Source: Chryseobacterium arthrosphaerae
Lineage (GTDB): Bacteria > Bacteroidota > Bacteroidia > Flavobacteriales > Weeksellaceae
Reading direction: 5' to 3'
Assembly: GCF_001684965.1 (NCBI RefSeq)
Contig: NZ_MAYG01000032.1
Coordinates: forward strand, 1-64,000
DNA: 64,000 nt
Shown: piece by piece, positions 17,785 to 26,605 of the stretch
How positions within the stretch are numbered: the stretch's first letter is position 1
Layout: each line of letters opens with the position of its first letter
Position numbers and translations under genes: made by a program
Notes under the pieces: generated by a model
What the model was told of the DNA's origin: nothing
The model's input: the letters and a program-made list of their open reading frames with translations, nothing else
Database searches by the model: none

Positions 17785-20016
17785 TTATTTTTTTAAAAGA
17801 GCAACTTCTATATAACTATCGGTATACCATTTAATATCCAAAGGTTCTTTCGCATCCGCAATGGTTTCAGTACTTACATCTTTTCCCGTTCCATAATTTA
17901 TTTGAGCATCTGCACTTTTTCGGATTCCTAAAACCACTATAAGTTTACTTCCTTTTTGTATTCTTCTTCCTGTAGAAAAAGTATTATGTATGGGAATAGA
18001 TTCTTTTACAAATGGTTTTAACAAATTCCTTTTAGTATTATCTTTGGCATAGCTTGCTCTTGCAAAATAATCATGAGCTAATTTAAGATACTGCCCGGTA
18101 GATAGCTTCTCATAAAACTCCATAGTAATATCCATATCTTTTTTATTAATAGAAGCTATTAATTCCCCAGTGAAATTACCAATGATTTCAACCGGTTTAT
18201 CAAAAACATCACTTTCAAAAATAAGTTTATATTTTATGAATGATTTATCTATTATGGTGTCAAGTATTTTTTCGCTATCCAGGCTCTTCAGTGTATCTTC
18301 TCTATTAAAGAAATCAATTTTTTGAGCAATAAAACCCGGTTCAGGCTTTGATTCCTGTAATTTGGTTTTATTAAAAAACAACTTCAGCTTTCCACTGCTT
18401 AATTCATCGATGCTTTTAGCACTCTGCCATTCATTAGCACCCATTATTTGAAAATTCACTTTCCCTTTTAAAAACTCAGGCTTCTTACTCCCTTTCAAAA
18501 TATAATCAAACCACTGGTAAGAAATATCTTCTATATCAATATTGGCTACAGGATCAATTGCATATCCCTTATAATTTTCATCTACTCCTGATACTACGCC
18601 AGCATGCCCAAAAGGGCCCATAACCAAATAATGTTCTGCATTTTTATTGTATTTATGATGCTCATTAAAATAATACATTGCACCTCTTTGATCCGCATCA
18701 TAATATCCTGTAAAAGTTAAAACTGGAATATTAATCTTAGAAAAATCTTTTTTATAAGGTATCTTAGATTGCCAGAATCTATCAAAAGAAGGGTGTTTCA
18801 ACCATTCCTGAAAAATAGGATTTTTTACTCCGTAAAGGCTATCCAGTTTATTAAATGCAATTCCATTTTTATAATAAGAATTATAAACAGAAAGCCATTC
18901 CTTTTCGTCATTAAAGAGTTTATAATCTGTTTCTTTCTTTACATAACTTAACCAGCGGAGCATGTATGGACTAAAACAATTATTATACATTGGAAAGTCT
19001 ATTCCAAAACCTACTGACGCTGATGGTACTATTGTTTTCAGTGCAGGGTGCAATCTTTTCGTAGCCGCCCATTGGCTAAAGCCATCATAACTTCCTCCAA
19101 TCATTCCTATCTTTCCATTGCTCCACGGCTGTTTTGTAATCCATTCTATTACTTCGTTTACATCATTTATTTCAAATTCAAATGGTATAATTTGATCATT
19201 ACTTGCATATATACCTCTACTTGATGCATTCACAATATTATAACCTCTATTAGCATTTATCTTTGAGTTATAATTATAATAATCGCCATTAAGAGAATAG
19301 CCTGAAAAATGTAAAATGGAAGGTTGCTTTACACTTTTATTGAAAACATAATAAAGGGCAATTTCATTACCTTTTTGTGTTTTAATAATAATACTATCTT
19401 TAGCTAAAATGTCTTCTTTATCTAATTTTTTTAAGATACATTCCGCTATAGAAAAAGTTTTTTCTATAGTAATATAAGTATTATAATTCCTACATAGTAG
19501 AACTGCATTTTTTAATGATATACTATCATTTTTGATGCTATCACTCAATATTTTAATTACCTCATTTTTATTAAAGTCTTTTTTAAACTTAAATGAATCA
19601 GGAATTAAATATCTAGACTGTATTGGCAACTGATTATATCTCTCTCTAAGTATATTTTCATATACAGGTTCAATATCCGCAGTTTTAGTTGAGTTTTTGA
19701 CTAATGAATATAGTTCGAATTGAATACCTATTATCTTGGAATAATAAGGATATGATTGCTTATAAGCATTACGTATCTTATATATGGTTTTTAAAGCACC
19801 ACTATAATCTTTATCAAGCATTTGAAACCTAAAATAATTATCGTGATATTTAAGAGAATCTTTTTCTTTATAATTTTTAATAAGCTCTTTATTAAGAAGA
19901 AGTAATTTATTTTCAAATTCTGGATTTCCAAATTCTATCTTTTTAAAATAAAGTTTCTGGGAAAAACAATAAGATGCAAAACACAGAAAAAACAAGCTCC
20001 ATTTGTTTTTATTCAT
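17785..20016 (-). CDS. Secreted CocE/NonD family (S15-like) hydrolase
   Basis: A 743-residue protein with a cleavable signal peptide (KWSLFFLCFASYCFSQ). A helical N-terminal region of about 200 residues precedes an alpha/beta-hydrolase domain. The nucleophile motif GMIGGSYDGF places Ser near residue 309. A TGYYDADQRGA stretch supplies the acid and MGPFGHAG the histidine. The C terminus is the jelly-roll domain usual in X-Pro dipeptidyl-peptidase and cocaine-esterase relatives. It may cut peptides or acyl esters in the periplasm. The ATG at 20016 is chosen over one at 20046 because it gives a proper signal peptide. It sits at the edge of the peptide-product island, downstream of an AraC-type regulator on the same strand, so a processing role is possible but not shown. 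Confidence 0.8.
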   Translation of the reverse strand: MNKNKWSLFFLCFASYCFSQKLYFKKIEFGNPEFENKLLLLNKELIKNYKEKDSLKYHDNYFRFQMLDKDYSGALKTIYKIRNAYKQSYPYYSKIIGIQFELYSLVKNSTKTADIEPVYENILRERYNQLPIQSRYLIPDSFKFKKDFNKNEVIKILSDSIKNDSISLKNAVLLCRNYNTYITIEKTFSIAECILKKLDKEDILAKDSIIIKTQKGNEIALYYVFNKSVKQPSILHFSGYSLNGDYYNYNSKINANRGYNIVNASSRGIYASNDQIIPFEFEINDVNEVIEWITKQPWSNGKIGMIGGSYDGFSQWAATKRLHPALKTIVPSASVGFGIDFPMYNNCFSPYMLRWLSYVKKETDYKLFNDEKEWLSVYNSYYKNGIAFNKLDSLYGVKNPIFQEWLKHPSFDRFWQSKIPYKKDFSKINIPVLTFTGYYDADQRGAMYYFNEHHKYNKNAEHYLVMGPFGHAGVVSGVDENYKGYAIDPVANIDIEDISYQWFDYILKGSKKPEFLKGKVNFQIMGANEWQSAKSIDELSSGKLKLFFNKTKLQESKPEPGFIAQKIDFFNREDTLKSLDSEKILDTIIDKSFIKYKLIFESDVFDKPVEIIGNFTGELIASINKKDMDITMEFYEKLSTGQYLKLAHDYFARASYAKDNTKRNLLKPFVKESIPIHNTFSTGRRIQKGSKLIVVLGIRKSADAQINYGTGKDVSTETIADAKEPLDIKWYTDSYIEVALLKK

Positions 20017-20182
20017 TTTTTTAATATTGTTGATCAATACCTCCATCAGCTATATGTTGTTTTTAAAAATTAACATTAAGCAAAATAAGTTTTTTCACAT
20101 AACTTATTAAAAGTATCATTCTCTAAATTGATCAATTTTGGGCACTATAAAATTGTGAAAGCCTCAATAAAAACATCACCCC

Positions 20183-21907
20183 TCACCCCTGTTGATCTAA
20201 TAATTTAATATAATAAGATGGCAAAGTCCCCGTTATTTTCCTAAATGCATTGGAAAACGATTCCGAATTATTGTATCCGATATCATCTGCAATTGCCGCA
20301 ATCGTATGTTTTCTTATTTTTACATTAGTATTTAATTCATCAATAATATAATTAATCCTAAGCTCGTTCAGATATTGCGGAAAATTCTTCATCTTAAGTT
20401 CATTCACTGACTTTGACAGATAATTCCGGTTTGAATTAAACTCCTTAGCAAGACTATCAACAGTAATATTTTTTTGTAAAAAGTCTTTGTTTTGCTCGAA
20501 CCTCTCTAATTTTGCCTTTATATCTTTTAATTTTTTCTCTGACAGTACATTTTTTGACTTCTGTTTTTTAATATTATCAGTTGCTTCGACTTCATTCTGT
20601 ATTATCAACGTATTGTCCAGTTTAGATTTTTCTAATAGATACTCAGCCTGTCGTTTGTAAACTTCTATTTTTCTCTTATTTCGAATAAACAAAAAGAATA
20701 AAGTCCCAATAAGTAAAGCACTGCTTCCTAAGAAAATATAAAGAACAGAGTTTTTATTATTTAAATCCTTTATTAATCTTTCTTTTTCTTCCAAAAGAGC
20801 AGGAGTATCGTATTTCTTATAGATTTCTTTCGACAAAAGCTGCTTGCTATTGTTGATAATACTATCAGCAGCGAAAAGTTTATTTATGAATTTCAATTGA
20901 TTTTCTTTATCTCCCTTTTTCTTATAGTAATCAATCAAAATTTCATATCCATTTCTTGTTAAAAGGTCAAATTTTTTAGATACAGTTAATACCGAATCTG
21001 CTTTGATAAAATATTTCACAGCATCATTTTCTTTCTGGGTATCATAATTAATTTTACCTAAAAAATAGTAGGTGATCCCTAAATTCCAATTGTCATTATT
21101 TTTAATAAATTTTTTCTCTGCTTCTAAATGCTTTTCAGAGGATTCTTTATAATTTTTCAGGTAATAGTTAGCTATTCCCGATGCAGAGATAAAATAAGGA
21201 TAATGAGTATAATCTTTATATTGTTTACACTCCCTGATCCCTAAATCAATGTACTTTAAAGCATTTATATATTGCCCGGTCTTATTATAACAATTGGCAA
21301 CTGAAAAAACAGAACCGATATAGCTTTTAACATCTCTGTTATCTGTATCCAGTTTTTTTTTCTCATATTGATAGTATTCCAGAAAGAGAGATAGAGCTTC
21401 ATCATTTTCTCCTGTTGCCAGTTTTAAAATCCCAACAAGTTTTTTTATATAATAAAACTGATCAGGATTTTTATTTTTAGATAAATCCCTCGCCTGGATA
21501 TACTCCTTTAGCGCCTCATTGTATCGAAATTCATAATTTAATAAAATTCCTTTAATAATATGTGCCTTGGCAGGATATTCTCTTGTATTCAAATTATGAG
21601 TTAATGTAAGTAGAGTATCTGCATAGGGATGTCCATTTTCGGATTTCAATCCTTTACTGTAAGCCAACTTATAATACCCATCATACATAAGAACATTATC
21701 TTTTTCTTCTTTCGCTTTTTTCAGAATAACATTTGCATACAACTCAGCTTTATTATTATCAATTCGGAATACTTTATCATAAGCCTTCTGCAGTTCTTCA
21801 ATGTTTCTACTTTTTAATGAATCTGGTATACGAAATCTTTTTATACTTTGTGCGAAGTATAGGATTTGGAAAAGAATCAAGAGACAGGTAAAGACTTTCT
21901 TTTGCAT
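20183..21907 (-). CDS. Membrane-bound TPR / AraC-type transcriptional regulator
   Basis: A 574-residue protein in four parts: an N-terminal signal peptide or anchor (VFTCLLILFQILYFAQ), a TPR-like helical sensor region to about residue 350, one membrane segment (VLYIFLGSSALLIGTLFFLFI), a basic linker, and a C-terminal AraC-type double helix-turn-helix ending NNSESFSNAFRKITGTLPSYY. The likely job is sensing an extracytoplasmic signal and controlling genes nearby. It is divergent from the precursor gene at 22257, so the 349-nt gap between them probably holds its target. A paralogue of the same design is at 31816-33561. The start at 21907 is set by the signal sequence; the in-frame upstream extension looks non-coding. 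Confidence 0.85.
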   Translation of the reverse strand: MQKKVFTCLLILFQILYFAQSIKRFRIPDSLKSRNIEELQKAYDKVFRIDNNKAELYANVILKKAKEEKDNVLMYDGYYKLAYSKGLKSENGHPYADTLLTLTHNLNTREYPAKAHIIKGILLNYEFRYNEALKEYIQARDLSKNKNPDQFYYIKKLVGILKLATGENDEALSLFLEYYQYEKKKLDTDNRDVKSYIGSVFSVANCYNKTGQYINALKYIDLGIRECKQYKDYTHYPYFISASGIANYYLKNYKESSEKHLEAEKKFIKNNDNWNLGITYYFLGKINYDTQKENDAVKYFIKADSVLTVSKKFDLLTRNGYEILIDYYKKKGDKENQLKFINKLFAADSIINNSKQLLSKEIYKKYDTPALLEEKERLIKDLNNKNSVLYIFLGSSALLIGTLFFLFIRNKRKIEVYKRQAEYLLEKSKLDNTLIIQNEVEATDNIKKQKSKNVLSEKKLKDIKAKLERFEQNKDFLQKNITVDSLAKEFNSNRNYLSKSVNELKMKNFPQYLNELRINYIIDELNTNVKIRKHTIAAIADDIGYNNSESFSNAFRKITGTLPSYYIKLLDQQG

Positions 21908-22096
21908 ATTGTGTTTTGATATAAAAATACATATTAAAATTTCTCTTAGCATTATTTCTTTTATTACTAATGGTATGTTTTTAGACTTCAACAACAAACA
22001 ACTGATAACCAATAAAGTAAATCCAATTTACTCTATCTAAATTTATAAATACATTGTTATATCTTCCCAAAATTTATAAATTCAGACCTACTTTAC

Positions 22097-22127
22097 TTGT
22101 ATCATTAAAAAGCCAAATGCATCTTTG
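22097..22127 (+). promoter_or_regulatory. Promoter of precursor 1
   Basis: TTG (22097-22099), a 20-nt spacer and CATCTTTG (22120-22127) resemble the Bacteroidota consensus with one -7 mismatch (C for T). The same -33, spacer length and CATCTTTG recur ahead of the second precursor at 33638-33668, which supports functional conservation between the paralogous clusters. Confidence 0.6.
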
Positions 22128-22163
22128 TTTCAGGTAAAAACACAACGATTTATTTTTTGTATG

Positions 22164-22214
22164 TGTACAGTACAAAATCTAAATAAAGCTGATCAGCAAA
22201 TCCCATGTCAGGGA
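22164..22214 (+). promoter_or_regulatory. Leader palindromes shared with cluster 2
   Basis: Downstream of the promoter are TGTACAGTACA (22164-22174, perfect around a central base) and GCTGATCAGC (22188-22197, perfect), then ATCCC / GGGAT arms (about 22199-22214). The same elements in the same order occur at 33704-33740 and just after, while the DNA between them has diverged. They could be protein operators or RNA stems in a 130-nt 5' leader. Confidence 0.55.
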
Positions 22215-22256
22215 TTATATGACAAAAAAAATTATTAAATTTAAAATTAAAACAAA

Positions 22257-22493
22257 ATGAGAAAATTAACCGGAATGAAGAATTTTTCTTCACTAGAGAA
22301 CAAAAGACTTAAAAATCTACAAACTATTTCTGGAGGATCTGCCAGTAGCAGAAATTCACCATCTCAGTATACTACATCTGACGGACAAGTAAATGATACA
22401 GATTTCTATAAGGATGATACGGCTGGTGTTTGGACATACAGCTCAAGAACTTCAGTAATGGTTGGCCCTGCAAAACCAACAGAAGGTTTTTAA
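22257..22493 (+). CDS. Grasp-with-spasm precursor peptide 1
   Basis: A 78-residue ribosomal peptide precursor. The leader contains GMKNFSSLENKRLKNL and ends in ISGG (Gly26-Gly27), a double-glycine-type cleavage site. The core (28-78) is rich in Ser, Thr, Asp and Lys, with a cluster TTSDGQVNDTDFYKDDT that offers both hydroxyl/amine donors and acid acceptors for ester or amide cross-links of the graspetide kind. It has no cysteine. The leader matches that of precursor 2 at 33804 (shared FSSLENK), as expected for one enzyme family. A terminator-like hairpin follows 8 nt after the stop, and then the lipoprotein, ATP-grasp, small-protein and SPASM genes follow on the same strand. Confidence 0.85.
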   Translation: MRKLTGMKNFSSLENKRLKNLQTISGGSASSRNSPSQYTTSDGQVNDTDFYKDDTAGVWTYSSRTSVMVGPAKPTEGF

Positions 22494-22501
22494 TTAAAAG
22501 G

Positions 22502-22531
22502 TTAAGGAAGAATAAACTCTTCCTTAATTTT
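22502..22531 (+). terminator. Hairpin/attenuator after precursor 1
   Basis: A perfect 10-bp stem TTAAGGAAGA / TCTTCCTTAA (22502-22511 with 22518-22527) is followed by TTTTAT. Placed between precursor and enzyme genes, it would let the precursor be made in excess, with read-through feeding the modification genes. Confidence 0.8.
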
Positions 22532-22555
22532 ATCTTGACATTCAAAAAAATAATT

Positions 22556-23461
22556 ATGAATAACCAAAATTTGCAATTCTTTAAATGGATGCTCATCTTA
22601 AATTTACTCCTTTTGATTGGCTGCAAAAGAAAGAATGTTAACTATATTCCCTATTATCAGAAAGTAAATGAAATTGATAGTATATACAGACTAGCAGAAA
22701 AACCTAAGCTGGCAGCAGAAAAGTATAAAAAACTATTCAGTTTATATGAGCCCAAGAATCAAGAAAAAATATGGGAATACGAAACTTATCTTATTTTAGC
22801 TGATCGATATAATATCGATTTTGGAGGTAAAAAAAGTCTCAATAAATTAATTTCTTTAATTGCTCCTTATGGAGATTACTATAAAACATATTTCCCTTTT
22901 TTTCAAAAGTACGGAATTGATAGTCTTGATGTAAAAGAACAGATTTCAGATTGGAAAAAAAGCCTGAATCAAACACTTATTGATTCATTTACAGTAGCTA
23001 TGAAAAGGGATCAAGAAGGAAGAAGACCACTTGATACAGCCTTGGCACAGAAGAATGTAATGAAAAATGCAAGACTTCTTCTCTGGACGTTCAAGAAATA
23101 TGGTTACCCTACTCCTCAAAAAATAGGAACCATGGGACCTAATGATACCTTTTTTGCGATGACAACCTTTCTTACCCATATGAATGAGACAAAGGAATAT
23201 TATCCTCAGATAAAAGCAAATCTGTATGAATATGTGAAGTCTGGTGATTGCCCTCCTCGTGATTATGTATTAATGGTTGATAATCTAGCCTTTTTAGAAG
23301 ATAAAGAAGGTGTTTATCGGTTTAATCCAAATGTATCAACAGATTCAGCAAAAATCAACCGTAATCGCAAGAGTATAGGACTTCCAAGTATAAATTATAC
23401 AGCTTTAATAAAAAGCAATTCCTTAAGAAATAGGCCACCAATATTCAATGATAAGCAATAG
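22556..23461 (+). CDS. DUF6624-like lipoprotein of grasp-with-spasm cluster 1
   Basis: A 301-residue protein with a lipoprotein signal (LILNLLLLIGC, lipid on Cys), so it is membrane anchored facing outward. The C-terminal half shows a pattern I associate with DUF6624: a DQEGRR motif, conserved KNARLLLWTFKKYGYPTPQKIG, an LTHM segment, a LYEYVKSGD helix, and a final NRNRKSIGLPS. The function is unknown. Its paralogue at 34083-34976 is clearly related along its whole length and sits in the same slot between precursor and ligase, so it is an integral part of the system, perhaps in immunity, export or peptide capture. ATG 22556 is chosen because it yields the lipobox; the frame is open back to 22430. 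Confidence 0.75.
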   Translation: MNNQNLQFFKWMLILNLLLLIGCKRKNVNYIPYYQKVNEIDSIYRLAEKPKLAAEKYKKLFSLYEPKNQEKIWEYETYLILADRYNIDFGGKKSLNKLISLIAPYGDYYKTYFPFFQKYGIDSLDVKEQISDWKKSLNQTLIDSFTVAMKRDQEGRRPLDTALAQKNVMKNARLLLWTFKKYGYPTPQKIGTMGPNDTFFAMTTFLTHMNETKEYYPQIKANLYEYVKSGDCPPRDYVLMVDNLAFLEDKEGVYRFNPNVSTDSAKINRNRKSIGLPSINYTALIKSNSLRNRPPIFNDKQ

Positions 23462-23504
23462 TACTTTGTTAGATTTAATAATACTATAATCTGTAAATTC
23501 AAGA

Positions 23505-24407
23505 ATGATACTTATTATTACTAAAAATAAAGAATCCACAACTGATGAAGTCATTAAATGGCTTTTAGTTATGGGTAAAAAGTTCATAAGGGTAAATGAA
23601 GATGAAGTTTTTGAAATTAAGACCAAAGAAAAACGAATTTATGTTCAAAGTAATGTGAACAGTTTTTTTATTGATGACATAATTAGTGTTTGGTACAGAA
23701 GAGGCGGGTTAAAGTTCCAAAGGCTGCAATATGAAAATCCTTCTGTTGATATTCACATGAACGAGCACCAGCATTGGCTGGAAGATTATATCATTAAAAC
23801 ACTCGAGTCTAAAAAGCATATCAATAAGCAAAGCAATTGCCACATTAATAAATTACTTGTTCTTAAAAAAGCTGAAAATGCAGGACTGGATATTCCCCAT
23901 TATTATCTTGCTGAAAATACAGAAAATGTAAAACTGGGACAAACCATTGTGAAACCTGTTGCAGGAAATCCGACATTAGAAAACATGAGTGAAAAAGCAT
24001 ATGGAGTAATGTACACTACTGTGATAGATCAACATGTAAAAGGTAATTTTTTTATTTCATTTTTCCAGGAAAAAATAGAAAAAGATTTCGAAATCAGAAC
24101 TTTCTATCTGAATGGCAAATGTTGGTCCATGGCTATTTTTTCGCAAAAAGATCAACAAACAAAAGTAGATTACAGGAAATATAACGATAAAAAGCCCAAC
24201 AGAAATGTACCATACAAACTTCCTGATAGTATTGAACAGAAAATCTATCAGCTGATGCAATCTTTAGATTTAAATTGTGGATCTATTGATTTTATAAAAA
24301 GAAATAACACGTTTTATTTTCTTGAAGTAAATCCAATTGGGCAATTCCTCAATGTATCCAGAACCTGCAATTACCTTTTAGATAGAAAAATAGCTGAATA
24401 TTTATAA
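23505..24407 (+). CDS. Grasp-with-spasm ATP-grasp peptide ligase 1
   Basis: A 300-residue ATP-grasp enzyme of the microviridin-ligase (MdnB/MdnC) type. Such enzymes use ATP to activate Asp/Glu side chains in a precursor and join them to Ser/Thr or Lys, making macrolactones or macrolactams. Visible features are the N-terminal STTDEVIKWLL, the VWYRRGG segment that ends the leader-binding domain, the ATP-grasp core with FFQEKIEKDFEIRTFYL, and the metal-binding end GSIDFIKR..YFLEVNPIGQFL. It shares high similarity with the ligase at 34954-35856. The gap to the upstream lipoprotein gene is 43 nt, and the small-protein gene follows by 16 nt. It belongs to the family named 'grasp-with-spasm' for its pairing with a SPASM protein. 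Confidence 0.9.
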   Translation: MILIITKNKESTTDEVIKWLLVMGKKFIRVNEDEVFEIKTKEKRIYVQSNVNSFFIDDIISVWYRRGGLKFQRLQYENPSVDIHMNEHQHWLEDYIIKTLESKKHINKQSNCHINKLLVLKKAENAGLDIPHYYLAENTENVKLGQTIVKPVAGNPTLENMSEKAYGVMYTTVIDQHVKGNFFISFFQEKIEKDFEIRTFYLNGKCWSMAIFSQKDQQTKVDYRKYNDKKPNRNVPYKLPDSIEQKIYQLMQSLDLNCGSIDFIKRNNTFYFLEVNPIGQFLNVSRTCNYLLDRKIAEYL

Positions 24408-24423
24408 ATTTTATTTTATTCTA

Positions 24424-24603
24424 ATGAAAAGTAAATTCACTGAAAAAAACAAGCTACCCGTGACATTCAAATATATAGAAATGATAAAAAAAAGAGAATT
24501 AATTAAATCTTCTGAGATTACATATTATATAGAATGTAAAAAATATAGAACAAATTTTTACATGAAGGAAAAACCTCAAAAATCAATAGTCCGTCTTTTA
24601 TGA
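24424..24603 (+). CDS. Conserved 59-residue protein of the grasp-with-spasm cluster
   Basis: A small basic protein easily missed by gene callers. Its stop codon overlaps the start of the SPASM gene (ATGA at 24600-24603), so the two are translationally coupled. A counterpart of 61 residues lies in exactly the same place in cluster 2 (35853-36038). The two share the blocks EKNKLP, a central CKKY and a C-terminal KEKP..KS..RLL, while the middle has diverged. No known family is recognised. Its size and its place beside a SPASM protein suggest a leader-binding or accessory subunit (compare PqqD-like RRE proteins), but that is inference. Start ATG 24424 is 16 nt after the ligase stop. Confidence 0.75.
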   Translation: MKSKFTEKNKLPVTFKYIEMIKKRELIKSSEITYYIECKKYRTNFYMKEKPQKSIVRLL

Positions 24604-25679
24604 AATACTTTAATCTATTCTCAAACATTTTCATTACAAAAGGAATCAGCAGGATACTTCTTTCCGATTTACAGAGAAATATTTCAGAACTGTTTTCTCT
24701 TGAAGTGTATGAGCTACTGAATGAATTAAAAACTCACCCTATTGAAAATATTCTTCAGAATTACGATCAAGAATCTCAAAAAATACTCTGGGAGTATATA
24801 GACTTTTTCTTGGAGAATGAATATGGTTTTATTACAGAAGACGATTGGGATCATAGTTTTCCTTCATTATCATTTGAATATAATGATTATAATAAAATTT
24901 CAGATTTGTTTATAGAACTTGGAAATATAAATACCCTTTATACAATAAAACCTTCGGTAGAAAACTTAGAAGTAAGACATTTAGTTATTTATTCTCAAAT
25001 CAATTTTTTACTTGAGGAATTTTTAGAGATTGACGGTTTATTTGACCAAACTCCATTGGAAAATATAGAAATTTACAGTCCTTTTCATGCAGGAATCAAT
25101 CTGAAAAATATGGAAGAATTGAATAACAAATCTTCCAGAATATATAGTCTCTACTTTTATAATTGTAAAAAAATACCATTTAAAACAAAGGGGAACCTCA
25201 GCTTTATAATCAATTTCACAAAAGAAAATCTGAAAATAACTTCTTGTGGAAAAGTAGATATAAAACATTTCAACACTAATATGCCCAAAGTAACAGAAGC
25301 ATTCAATCATAATTCCTGTCTACACAAAAAAATAGGAATTGATATCGATGGTAATATAAAAAACTGTCCGTTGATGACTGAAAACTATGGAAACATTCAT
25401 AGTTCAAATCTCGAAGAAGCATTTATCCGAAATGACTTCAAAAAATACTGGAACCTGACCAAAAACAATATAGAAACTTGCAAAGACTGTGAATTCAGAT
25501 ACGTGTGTACAGACTGCAGAGCTTATACGGAAAGAACACAGTATAACCAGGAAGGGCTTGATGTTTCGAAACCTCTAAAGTGCGGCTATGATCCTTATAC
25601 AGGAATATGGGAAGACTGGACTAAAAATCCTTTAAAGCAAAAAATAATTAAAGATTATGGTATAAATCATTTTAAATAA
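24600..25679 (+). CDS. Grasp-with-spasm SPASM-domain peptide maturase 1
   Basis: A 359-residue protein. The C-terminal part carries a cysteine-rich SPASM domain: SCLHKKIGIDIDGNIKNCPLM, then CKDCEFRYVCTDCRAY and LKCGYDPYTG, suited to auxiliary iron-sulfur clusters. The N-terminal two thirds have a helix/strand pattern that could be a radical-SAM-like barrel, but there is no CxxxCxxC motif and no cysteine at all in about the first 185 residues. Radical SAM chemistry is therefore not expected. It is paired with the ATP-grasp ligase and may recognise or hold the precursor. A close paralogue is at 36035-37129. The start overlaps the small upstream gene by 4 nt. Confidence 0.88.
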   Translation: MKYFNLFSNIFITKGISRILLSDLQRNISELFSLEVYELLNELKTHPIENILQNYDQESQKILWEYIDFFLENEYGFITEDDWDHSFPSLSFEYNDYNKISDLFIELGNINTLYTIKPSVENLEVRHLVIYSQINFLLEEFLEIDGLFDQTPLENIEIYSPFHAGINLKNMEELNNKSSRIYSLYFYNCKKIPFKTKGNLSFIINFTKENLKITSCGKVDIKHFNTNMPKVTEAFNHNSCLHKKIGIDIDGNIKNCPLMTENYGNIHSSNLEEAFIRNDFKKYWNLTKNNIETCKDCEFRYVCTDCRAYTERTQYNQEGLDVSKPLKCGYDPYTGIWEDWTKNPLKQKIIKDYGINHFK

Positions 25680-25750
25680 TAAAAGGTTCGACTCCATAAA
25701 ATTCCTTTTAAAAAAAAACCTATAATGTCTAATGCCAAAAAAAACAAATT

Positions 25751-26605
25751 TTATAAATTTCCGTGTACAGTATTTTTAAAGGCCAGCGTTTTATAATACC
25801 GGAACAGATAATCATAGATGATCATTTCGAAAACCCGCTGATCAGATATAAACATCCGGTTGATATGCATATGAAATATACTTTGGAAGAATTTTGATAA
25901 GGGTGCATTATAATTTTCAATAATGTTCTGCAGTTGTTTTTCTGCATCAGCAATATTTGATACGATATACTGTCTAAAGGACAGGTATTCATCAGAGCTT
26001 ACAAACTCTGTATATTTTGGAATGAATGCCCTGTATTTTTTATCCAGCTGACTGTTGAGTTTTTTATCGGCATTGAATTCATATTTAAAGGCAAGGTTAT
26101 ATTCTCTGATCCAGGTTAGCTTTTCCTGAACGGATAATCCAAGATAATCCAGCATCCTGTCAATATAGAACATTGACACCACAATTTTCTCCTCATCATC
26201 AAAATGAAGATATTCATCTAGGATGCTTTCGCTGCTTTTCCAGAATAAAAATTCGGCATCTTCCATTGTTTTCTTCCCATACCTTTCGACCTCTCTCTGA
26301 TAAGTATCCAATGTAAAACCTGAAATTTCCCCGGAATCTATGTATTCCTGTAAATACTCTCTGCCCAATGCCAGAACTTCACCGAACATTTCTGATTGGG
26401 AAAGATCGAACCGTATTCTTAAATGGGATTTCGGATCATGATAACGGATAAAAAACCATTTCTTTATCAGCCCTTTATTCCGGAGATCATTTAACAAAGG
26501 GATTACAGCTTCCTCCAAAACGATATCTGCCGTTTTTATCCCTGTATAGAGTTTGATATACAACCACTCACTTCCCGGAGTAAATTTTCTCAGCATTTCC
26601 ATCAT
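25751..26605 (-). CDS. LanB elimination-domain protein (thiopeptide-type bacteriocin biosynthesis)
   Basis: A 284-residue protein corresponding to the C-terminal SpaB_C or glutamate-elimination part of class I lanthipeptide dehydratases. The N terminus WLYIKLYTGIKTADIVLEEAVIPLL and the IRYHDPKSHLRIRFDL motif are typical. In the usual two-step dehydration this domain removes glutamate from glutamylated Ser/Thr to leave dehydroalanine or dehydrobutyrine. The ATG follows the stop of the partner gene directly with no gap, so the two are made as a pair. Split LanB enzymes of this sort are known from Bacteroidota, for example the pinensin cluster. No cyclase gene follows; the next gene is on the opposite strand. 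Confidence 0.88.
   Translation of the reverse strand: MMEMLRKFTPGSEWLYIKLYTGIKTADIVLEEAVIPLLNDLRNKGLIKKWFFIRYHDPKSHLRIRFDLSQSEMFGEVLALGREYLQEYIDSGEISGFTLDTYQREVERYGKKTMEDAEFLFWKSSESILDEYLHFDDEEKIVVSMFYIDRMLDYLGLSVQEKLTWIREYNLAFKYEFNADKKLNSQLDKKYRAFIPKYTEFVSSDEYLSFRQYIVSNIADAEKQLQNIIENYNAPLSKFFQSIFHMHINRMFISDQRVFEMIIYDYLFRYYKTLAFKNTVHGNL

Larger units (their letters stand above)
21908..22256. other. Divergent regulatory region of grasp-with-spasm cluster 1
   Basis: This AT-rich gap lies between the leftward regulator gene and the rightward precursor. It contains an AATTTATAAA box (22071-22080), the promoter at 22097-22127 and a long untranslated leader carrying two palindromes and a short hairpin, all described separately. 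No ORF was found in it. Confidence 0.6.

Noticed and set aside
25681..25715. AAAAGG / CCTTTT pairing after SPASM gene 1
   Set aside because: The loop is 17 nt and the stem is weak. It may help end transcription but is too poor to call a terminator.
25763..25774. TGTACAGTA near-match to the leader palindrome, next to a TTTATAAATTT-like run
   Set aside because: It lies in the last codons of the LanB elimination gene, lacks the final palindromic bases and has no promoter beside it. Taken as chance.
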